Shown one piece after another: positions 10,773 to 15,220 of a stretch of DNA of 15,220 bases; within the stretch, counting starts at the first letter, position 1, and the number at the start of each line of letters is the position of its first letter. Source of the DNA: Betaproteobacteria bacterium. Its GTDB lineage: Bacteria; Pseudomonadota; Gammaproteobacteria; Burkholderiales; Burkholderiaceae. The translations under genes were made by a program, and so were the position numbers. A model generated the notes under the pieces. That model did no database searches. It saw only the letters and a list, made by a program, of their open reading frames with translations, and had not been told where the DNA came from. The DNA lies in NCBI GenBank assembly GCA_009921765.1, contig RFXC01000094.1, forward strand, positions 1 through 15,220. The letters are read 5' to 3'.

Positions 10773-11679
10773 GCGTCTCGACGGCAATCGCGGGCAGCGA
10801 GCTGCCCGCGTGGTCGAAGATGGCACGCACACAGGGGTGGGTGGTGCGCCGCTGAACCGAGATCGCAAAGAACTCTTGTCTTACCTCATCGGTTGATCCG
10901 ATCGGGAGAACCGAATATTGCTCGGCAATTTCGTCGGCGAGCGCAGCCGGCGATGAAAACACCCCGAGGCCCGCACGACCAAAGGCCTTCATGAGCGCTG
11001 CGTCGTCAAATTCGGCCACCAGCTCGGGGGCAAGGTGGTGTCGCTCAAACCATCGAACCAGCCGCCCGTAAAGCGCGGTGTCCTGCCCGGGCATCAACAT
11101 GGGCATCCGGTGCAGGCAGCCCGGAAAATCGCCGGTCAGCCGCTCGGCCAGGGCAGGAGCGGCAAGAAAGCAGAGCCCGGTTTCACCCAGTCGGTGGTTG
11201 AAAGCGCGTACGCCGGTGCCGGGCGGCGTGGGGGTGTCGGCAATCACCATATCGAGCCGGTGAACCGAGAGTTCTGCGAGCAATCCGTCGAGCTTCCACT
11301 CGCGCGCGGTGAGGTGCACGGGTTTGCCGATCCTCATGGCAGGTTCGATCAGCCGGTGTGCGACCGCCTTGGGCACCACATCGGCGACCCCTACCCGGAA
11401 ATGGACCGACTGTAACCCCGCGCTGCCGCGCAGCACCGCCTCGGCTTCGGCGCCCAGCGAAAAAATCCGCTCGGCATAGTCGAAGGCAACCTGCCCGGAC
11501 TCGGTGAGCTGGAGGCGGCGGCCGCGTCGTTCGAATAGTTGCGCACCGAGCGACGCTTCGAGTTCATGCAGTTGCTCGCTGATGGTCTGTGGCGTGACAT
11601 GGGCTTCGTCGCTTGCGCGCGCCAGGCCGCCGGCGCGTGCAACCCGCCAGAAATACTGCAGGTGCTTGTAGTTAATCAT
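10726..11679 (-). CDS. nhaR: NhaR-type LysR-family transcriptional regulator
   Basis: The protein is 317 aa from the ATG at 11679 (MINYKHLQYFWRVARAGG). The N-terminal winged HTH (about 1-62, VTPQTISEQLHELEASLG) is followed by a LysR effector domain. Segments resemble E. coli NhaR throughout: NYxHLxYFWxV, VGVADxxxK, LDMxIxD, and AEFDDAALMKAFG near the C-terminal part. E. coli NhaR activates the Na+/H+ antiporter gene nhaA in response to sodium and also pga genes; no antiporter gene is present here, so the target is unknown. The longer reading from 11877 would run through the intergenic region and into rrf2 and is rejected. It is divergent from the rrf2 gene across 100 bp containing an inverted repeat, and convergent with nudC (47 bp overlap). 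No Shine-Dalgarno is visible. Confidence 0.9.
   Translation of the reverse strand: MINYKHLQYFWRVARAGGLARASDEAHVTPQTISEQLHELEASLGAQLFERRGRRLQLTESGQVAFDYAERIFSLGAEAEAVLRGSAGLQSVHFRVGVADVVPKAVAHRLIEPAMRIGKPVHLTAREWKLDGLLAELSVHRLDMVIADTPTPPGTGVRAFNHRLGETGLCFLAAPALAERLTGDFPGCLHRMPMLMPGQDTALYGRLVRWFERHHLAPELVAEFDDAALMKAFGRAGLGVFSSPAALADEIAEQYSVLPIGSTDEVRQEFFAISVQRRTTHPCVRAIFDHAGSSLPAIAVETPSAVKSRKVRRALRQ
10789..10810. terminator. Strong palindrome downstream of nudC, possible terminator
   Basis: CGCGGGCAGC (10789-10798) and GCTGCCCGCG (10801-10810) are perfect reverse complements separated by GA. As RNA this gives a 9 bp GC-rich stem with a CGAG loop. It begins 16 bp after the nudC stop, the right place for the end of the dnaN-gyrB-prfC-nudC transcript, but it lies inside the nhaR coding region. 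No T-run follows on either strand, so it is not a classic intrinsic terminator. Confidence 0.4.
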
Positions 11680-11692
11680 TCGGATAAACCGA
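11680..11692. promoter_or_regulatory. Small dyad TCGG-N5-CCGA next to the nhaR start
   Basis: TCGG (11680-11683) and CCGA (11689-11692) form a perfect 4 bp dyad directly upstream of the nhaR ATG. It shares the TCGG/CCGA half-site with the larger dyad at 11718-11740, so both may be contacted by the same regulator. The arms are short and chance is possible. Confidence 0.35.
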
Positions 11693-11717
11693 TAAATAGA
11701 CACGGAACAAACGAATA

Positions 11718-11740
11718 TACCGAAATTAAGTGCATCGGTA
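11718..11740. promoter_or_regulatory. Dyad TACCGA-N11-TCGGTA in the nhaR/rrf2 divergent promoter
   Basis: TACCGA (11718-11723) and TCGGTA (11735-11740) are perfect reverse complements separated by 11 bp. The element sits in the middle of the 100 bp between the divergent nhaR and rrf2 genes. Its size and spacing fit a LysR-type operator. On the minus strand TATATT (11714-11719), a possible nhaR -10, overlaps one arm. The binding protein is inferred to be NhaR or the Rrf2 protein; the sequence does not say which. Confidence 0.55.
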
Positions 11741-11779
11741 CGCTCCGTTCTGTCATCTTTTTTCCGCGAAGAGGTTCCC

Positions 11780-12211
11780 ATGAAGGTTTCGACGAAGGCC
11801 CGGATCGCCACCGCTGCGCTGGTCGAGCTTGGTGCGCACCGGGCAACCCATCCGGCCAGGCTGGCCGACATCGCCACGCGGCTCGATGTTTCGCTCTCTC
11901 ATCTCGAGCATCTGTTTGCATTGCTGCGCCGTCATGAGCTGGTGGAAGGCTTCCGTGGGCCAGGCGGCGGCTATGTGCTTGCGCGCGCCGCGCGTGACAT
12001 CAGCGTGGGTGACATCGTCTACTGCGTGGATCAGCTCGACTCGCAGAGTGCCGCCGAGCGCGAGGCTGCGCTTGCCGCGCCAGGCGGACAGGTCTGGGAG
12101 CAGCTGCGCACGCAGGCGATGGACTATCTCGATACGGTCTCGCTCCAACAGCTGATCGACAGCTCGCGTCTGCGCGGGGCTTCCGCCAATCCGGCGCCGC
12201 AGCCCGCCTGA
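11780..12211 (+). CDS. Rrf2-family transcriptional regulator lacking the Fe-S cysteines
   Basis: The protein is 143 aa. The N-terminal winged HTH (about 1-70) is typical of the IscR/NsrR/CymR family: STKARIATAALVELG, LADIATRLDVSLSHLEHLFALLRRHELVEGFRGPGGGYVLAR. ISVGDIVYCVDQLD then matches the dimerisation helix start seen in IscR. Iron-sulfur members carry three cysteines in the loop after about residue 90. This protein has only one cysteine (Cys82), before that loop, and the loop is SQSAAEREAALAAPGGQ. It is therefore unlikely to bind a cluster in the usual way. The C-terminus (WEQLRTQAMDYLDTVSLQQLID) keeps the family helix. A Shine-Dalgarno AAGAGG (11769-11774) supports the ATG. It is divergent from nhaR and 178 bp upstream of nnrU. 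Its ligand and targets are unknown. Confidence 0.88.
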   Translation: MKVSTKARIATAALVELGAHRATHPARLADIATRLDVSLSHLEHLFALLRRHELVEGFRGPGGGYVLARAARDISVGDIVYCVDQLDSQSAAEREAALAAPGGQVWEQLRTQAMDYLDTVSLQQLIDSSRLRGASANPAPQPA

Positions 12212-12229
12212 TCACCCGGCAAGGCCCAG

Positions 12230-12253
12230 GACTGCCGGCTCGCGCGGGCAGTC
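12230..12253. terminator. Hairpin downstream of rrf2, possible terminator
   Basis: GACTGCC (12230-12236) and GGCAGTC (12247-12253) are perfect reverse complements with a 10 nt GC-rich loop, 18 bp after the rrf2 stop. No T-run follows, so intrinsic termination is doubtful; it may instead protect the 3' end of the transcript. Confidence 0.4.
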
Positions 12254-12281
12254 CACCGGGGCCCTCGGCGCGTCATCGGTG

Positions 12282-12317
12282 GGCAATAACGGGGCTATCG
12301 GCAATAGCGGGGCTATC
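12282..12317. repeat. 18 bp tandem duplication upstream of nnrU
   Basis: GGCAATAACGGGGCTATC (12282-12299) is followed immediately by GGCAATAGCGGGGCTATC (12300-12317), 17 of 18 identical. The second copy contains the palindrome ATAGC-GGG-GCTAT (12304-12316). A degenerate further match (CTATTC, CGGGGTAT) continues to about 12336. The array is 53-72 bp before the nnrU Shine-Dalgarno and could be a repeated operator; this is inference from position. Confidence 0.7.
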
Positions 12318-12389
12318 TGGCTATTCACCGGGGTATGCTCGGTGGTCGCGCCCGATCGACGGGCGCACTGACTCCGGAGGCCCAACACG

Positions 12390-13010
12390 ATGCAGACCCT
12401 CATTGCCGGCCTGGTGCTATTCATTGGCGCGCACGCCGTGCGCCTTGTTTCCGAGACCACCCGAGACAGGCTGGTAGCCCGCCTGGGGCCGCTCGCCTAC
12501 AAAGGATTGGTCTCACTGGTGTCGCTCGTGGGTCTGGTGCTTGTGGTGAAGGGCTACGGGATGGCGCGCGCTGACCCGGTGGCGCTCTGGTCCCCATGGA
12601 GCGGCGGGCGGCATATCGCAGCCCTTTTCTCGCTGGTTGCGTTTGTGCTCGTCGTCGCAGCCTATGTTCCGCGAAATACCCTGCGGGTTCGACTGGGGCA
12701 TCCAATGGTCCTGGGCATCAAGATCTGGGCCTTGGGGCACCTGATCGCCAATCACACGCTTGCCGATCTGGTGCTGTTTGGCAGCCTGCTGGTGTGGGCG
12801 GTGCTGTCATTCCGAGCCGCGCGGCGCCGAGACGCGCGTGCGCGCGAGCAGATCCTCCATACCGAGTCCGATGGCCGGGGGCAGGACCGGGCTGTGGTCG
12901 CCCCATCGAGGCTGGCCGATCTTGCGGTAATCGTGATCGGCTTGGCGCTCTACGGGGCATTCGCGTTTCACCTGCACGCGAGCCTGATCGGGGTGCGCCC
13001 CTTCGGTTGA
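12390..13010 (+). CDS. NnrU-family integral membrane protein
   Basis: The protein is 206 aa and strongly hydrophobic. Likely membrane segments are near residues 2-19, 38-54, 74-93, 105-121, 123-141 and 176-196. The family signature is the GHPMVLGIKIWALGHLIANH region at 103-122 with histidines at 104, 117 and 122, followed by TLADLVLFGSLLVWAVLSFRAA. NnrU was first noted beside nitric-oxide-regulated denitrification genes, and the family is related to the carotene isomerase Z-ISO, a haem-binding membrane protein; the conserved histidines fit possible haem ligation. Its reaction in bacteria is not established. A clear Shine-Dalgarno GGAGG (12376-12380) lies 9 nt from the ATG. No nitrate or nitric oxide reductase genes are in the window. 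It is convergent with the ammonia-lyase gene, 8 bp apart. Confidence 0.85.
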   Translation: MQTLIAGLVLFIGAHAVRLVSETTRDRLVARLGPLAYKGLVSLVSLVGLVLVVKGYGMARADPVALWSPWSGGRHIAALFSLVAFVLVVAAYVPRNTLRVRLGHPMVLGIKIWALGHLIANHTLADLVLFGSLLVWAVLSFRAARRRDARAREQILHTESDGRGQDRAVVAPSRLADLAVIVIGLALYGAFAFHLHASLIGVRPFG

Positions 13011-13018
13011 GATTCGCT

Positions 13019-13987
13019 TCAGTTTTGCGTGCCCACCAGCGCGGCAAACCGGGCCAGATCGACGTTGCCGCCGCTCAACACAACCCCGATGCGCCGGCCG
13101 GCGAGTTCCGGCCGGGGCGTGAGGGCAGCGGCCGCTGCCAGGCAGCCGGTGGGCTCGACGACGAGTTTCAGCTGCTCGGCCATCCAGCGCATGGTGCTCA
13201 CCAGCGCCGTATCGTCGACCGTGGCCACCTCGGCCACCAGCGCACGCATGACCGCAAAGGTGAGTTCGCCCGGTGACTGTGTCTGTGCGCCATCGGCAAG
13301 CGTCTGCGGCACGGCGATTCTGATCCGTTCACCTCGGGCAAGCGACTGGCGCACATCGTCACCTGCCTGCGGCTCGACGCCGATGACCCGACATCCGGGG
13401 GACCGCGCTGCTGCGGCCACCGCGCAGCCGGAAATGAGACCACCTCCGCCCACGCACACAAACAGCGCATCGAGGGGTCCGACCTCTTCGATCAGTTCGA
13501 GTGCAGCCGTGCCCTGGCCAGCCATGACGTCGGCATGGTCGTAGGGAGGGATCAGCGTCATCTGACGCTCGGCGGCAAGCCGGCTGCCGAGCGCCTCGCG
13601 GTCTTCGGTGTAGCGGTCGTAAAACACGATCTCTGCGCCATGCGATCGGGTGGCCGCCACCTTGATGGCGGGTGCGTCGGCCGGCATCACGATGAGGGCG
13701 GGCATGTGAAGAAGCCTGGCGGCCAGCGCGATGGCCTGTGCATGGTTGCCCGAGGAGTAGGTGATGACGCCGTGGCGGCGGGCTGATTCATCGAACCGAC
13801 TGAGCGCATTGAAGGCGCCGCGAAACTTGAAGGCGCCAATCCGCTGCAGGTTCTCGCACTTGAAGAACACGCGGGCACCCGCCATGGCGTCGGCTGCGTC
13901 GCTGGTGAGCACGGGCGTACGCACTGCGACCCCCGCCAGACGGGCTGCTGCTGCCTCAACATCATCAATCGAGATGGGAAGATTCAT
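13019..13987 (-). CDS. PLP-dependent threonine dehydratase / threo-3-hydroxyaspartate ammonia-lyase
   Basis: The protein is 322 aa from the ATG at 13987. Fold-type II PLP enzyme motifs are GAFKFRGAFNAL with the Schiff-base lysine Lys54, SSGNHAQ at 78-84 (substrate binding), the PLP phosphate loop GGGGL at 180-184, and SGGN near the C-terminus. The protein has no C-terminal ACT-like regulatory domain, so it is not biosynthetic IlvA (about 500 aa). The ENLQRIGAFKFRGA form is closest to threo-3-hydroxyaspartate ammonia-lyase and serine-racemase-like members; catabolic threonine dehydratase cannot be excluded by eye. It would release ammonia and a 2-oxo acid. No Shine-Dalgarno is present; a TACACT element ends 6 bp before the ATG, so a leaderless message is possible. 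The upstream in-frame start at 14110 overlaps the divergent HNH gene and is not favoured. Confidence 0.9.
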   Translation of the reverse strand: MNLPISIDDVEAAAARLAGVAVRTPVLTSDAADAMAGARVFFKCENLQRIGAFKFRGAFNALSRFDESARRHGVITYSSGNHAQAIALAARLLHMPALIVMPADAPAIKVAATRSHGAEIVFYDRYTEDREALGSRLAAERQMTLIPPYDHADVMAGQGTAALELIEEVGPLDALFVCVGGGGLISGCAVAAAARSPGCRVIGVEPQAGDDVRQSLARGERIRIAVPQTLADGAQTQSPGELTFAVMRALVAEVATVDDTALVSTMRWMAEQLKLVVEPTGCLAAAAALTPRPELAGRRIGVVLSGGNVDLARFAALVGTQN

Positions 13988-14063
13988 GGCGCGAGTGTAG
14001 AGTGTTTCGGCAGAGCCCGCGCCGCGAGGTCGACGGGATCCGTGGTCAATCGTTGGGGGTCCG

Positions 14064-14678
14064 ATGCAGATGCGTTCCGGTCCGATGCAATACACCGATC
14101 CGCCCGCCATTCTCGCGCTCGATCCCGGGGGCTATCCCCGGCGCTGGATCGGCTTGGAAGAGGCAGCAACCCTCTACGTGCGCGGGGCGGTGGCGTGGGA
14201 TCTCGGCGACCATGCGTTTGTTCTGCGAGGTGGAATCAGTCGTGCAAGCGGGCATCGCTCGGAGCTCACGCTGCGGTCGATTGTGGCGCTCCGTGGCGAG
14301 ACGGCGGTGCGCGCCTCTCGCGATCGCGCGCCGGTCGTTGTACGTGAAATGCTGTTTGCCCGTGACTGCCATGTCTGTGCCTACTGTGGGGGGCGGTTCA
14401 GGGTGGCTGATCTCACTGCCGAGCATGTGTTGCCGCAAAGCAAGGGCGGTCGCGACACCTGGACCAACCTGGTGAGCGCATGCAAGCCCTGCAATCTCCG
14501 AAAGGGCGACCGCACACCCGAGCAAGCCCGGATGCCGCTGCTCTACGTGCCTTATGTGCCGAGCCAGCACGAGGCTTTCATTTTGCGAAATCGCCGTATC
14601 CTGGCCGATCAGATGGAGTTTCTGATGGCTGGGGTTCCCGCCGGATCGCGGTTGCGCGTGGCGGCAGCCCACCCATGA
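14064..14678 (+). CDS. HNH endonuclease-family protein
   Basis: The protein is up to 204 aa; ATGs at 14064, 14070 and 14085 are all possible (GGGGG at 14055-14059 lies ahead of them). The N-terminal half (about 14-60) matches the small domain that usually precedes this HNH type: LALDPGGYPRRWIGLEEAATLYVRGAVAWDLG. The HNH core is at about 105-145: CAYC zinc knuckle (Cys105, Cys108), EHVLPQSKGG with catalytic His121, Asn135, and CKPCN (Cys140, Cys143, Asn144). Such free-standing HNH proteins are common on proteobacterial chromosomes, and their substrate is generally unknown. No methylase or other restriction partner is next to it. It overlaps phzF by ATGA, suggesting translational coupling, although no functional link is evident. 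Confidence 0.88.
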   Translation: MQMRSGPMQYTDPPAILALDPGGYPRRWIGLEEAATLYVRGAVAWDLGDHAFVLRGGISRASGHRSELTLRSIVALRGETAVRASRDRAPVVVREMLFARDCHVCAYCGGRFRVADLTAEHVLPQSKGGRDTWTNLVSACKPCNLRKGDRTPEQARMPLLYVPYVPSQHEAFILRNRRILADQMEFLMAGVPAGSRLRVAAAHP

Positions 14679-15220
14679 GCCCATCCCGCGAGGACGGGTT
14701 GCGACGTCGCGCGTTTCGCCAGGTCGACGTTTTCACCGATCGCCCCTATGCCGGCAATCCCCTGGCGGTGGTGCTCAATGGCGAGGGCCTGAGCAGCGCC
14801 CGGATGCAGGCTTTTGCCGACTGGACCAACCTCTCCGAGACGACATTCCTGTTGCCGCCCGAATCCCCCGACGCTGACTACCGGGTCCGGATCTTCAGCC
14901 CCGGTCGCGAACTCGCCTTTGCGGGGCATCCGACGCTGGGCACTTGCCACGCGTGGCTCGCCGCGGGTGGTCAGCCTCGCGGCGAGGTGATCGTGCAGCA
15001 GTGCGAGGCCGGTCTGATCCCGATTCGTCGCGCAGCCGGCCGGCTCTGGTTTGCCGCCCCGCCTCGGGTGCGCAGCGGCCCGCTGGAGCCCGAGGAGGTG
15101 GATCGAATTGCGCGGGGACTTCAGCTCTCGGTTGACGACATCGTCGCGCACGCCTGGTGCGATAACGGGCCGAGGTGGCGCGCAGTGATGTTGCGCTCGG
15201 CCGATCAGGTGCTCGCGCTC
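14675..15220 (+). CDS. PhzF-family isomerase/epimerase (3' end outside the window)
   Basis: 182 codons are present without a stop up to the right edge; complete family members have about 260-300 residues. Family features: RAFRQVDVFTDRPYAGNPLAVV at about 12-33, NLSETTFLLP with the catalytic-type Glu at 55, YRVRIFSPGRELAFAGHPTLGT at about 69-90 with the conserved GHPTLGT. PhzF of phenazine synthesis isomerises trans-2,3-dihydro-3-hydroxyanthranilate, but most family members, including E. coli YddE, have unknown substrates, and no phenazine genes are here. The ATG at 14675 forms ATGA with the HNH stop, so it is probably the second gene of that operon. A leading SPSREDGLRR extension precedes the family start. 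The second half of the fold cannot be assessed. Confidence 0.9.
   Translation, partial: MSPSREDGLRRRAFRQVDVFTDRPYAGNPLAVVLNGEGLSSARMQAFADWTNLSETTFLLPPESPDADYRVRIFSPGRELAFAGHPTLGTCHAWLAAGGQPRGEVIVQQCEAGLIPIRRAAGRLWFAAPPRVRSGPLEPEEVDRIARGLQLSVDDIVAHAWCDNGPRWRAVMLRSADQVLAL

Noticed and set aside
11680..11877. Upstream start for nhaR adding 66 residues
   Set aside because: It would run through the divergent promoter and into rrf2. The family N-terminus matches from the ATG at 11679.
12230..12317. Hairpin plus repeats as the edge of a mobile element or CRISPR
   Set aside because: Only two good repeat units without spacers, no transposase or cas genes nearby, and no target-site duplication seen.
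12596..13276. 226-codon plus-strand frame spanning nnrU and the lyase 3' end
   Set aside because: Out of frame with nnrU, which has a good ribosome binding site and family match, and antisense to the lyase gene. Composition is low-complexity Arg/Ala/Gly.
13988..14110. Upstream start for the ammonia-lyase adding 41 residues
   Set aside because: It overlaps the divergent HNH gene start, and the enzyme family begins at MNLPISIDDV.

Overview
The window is a chromosomal replication-origin neighbourhood of a GC-rich member of the Betaproteobacteria, most likely Burkholderiales. This rests on the classic rpmH-rnpA-yidD-yidC-mnmE cluster running leftward from dnaA-dnaN-gyrB running rightward, and on the protein sequences (DnaA, a YidC with lysine at the TM2 position that is arginine in E. 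coli, GyrB with the Gram-negative insert). I cannot name a genus from the sequence alone.

Left block (1-2838, minus strand): rpmH, rnpA, yidD, yidC and the first 31 codons of mnmE form one tightly packed operon that makes ribosomal protein L34, the RNase P protein, two membrane-insertion factors and a tRNA-modifying GTPase. rnpA overlaps the end of rpmH, yidD overlaps rnpA by 4 bp, and yidC overlaps yidD by 19 bp. A near-consensus promoter for the operon lies at 2914-2943. RnpA has an unusual N-terminal extension built from two short in-frame tandem repeats (12 bp and 15 bp units).

Origin block (2839-4720): the rpmH-dnaA gap holds the divergent promoters. The dnaA-dnaN gap (285 bp) carries one perfect DnaA box and one near match beside AT-rich DNA, and is the better oriC candidate of the two gaps, though box density is low.

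Right block (4721-10772, plus strand): dnaN, gyrB, prfC and nudC are nearly contiguous (8 bp, 12 bp, then a 4 bp ATGA overlap), a probable operon combining the sliding clamp, gyrase B, peptide release factor 3 and the NADH/NAD-RNA pyrophosphatase. It ends in a convergent 47 bp overlap with an nhaR-type regulator. A perfect 10-bp-arm palindrome sits 16 bp past the nudC stop, inside nhaR.

Accessory block (10726-15220): nhaR (minus) and an Rrf2-family regulator (plus) are divergent around a perfect TACCGA-N11-TCGGTA dyad. The Rrf2 protein lacks the usual three-cysteine iron-sulfur site. A hairpin and an 18 bp tandem repeat separate it from an NnrU-family membrane protein gene. A PLP-dependent threonine / 3-hydroxyaspartate ammonia-lyase gene (minus) converges with nnrU. 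Divergent from the lyase are an HNH-endonuclease-family gene and a phzF-family gene overlapping it by ATGA; phzF runs off the right edge.

No gene-free stretch exceeds 300 bp. I found no tRNA, rRNA, CRISPR array, insertion sequence or phage feature. The core half is ordinary housekeeping sequence; the more unusual signals are the repeat-built RnpA extension and the small regulatory elements around nhaR, rrf2 and nnrU. I see no convincing new multi-gene system.
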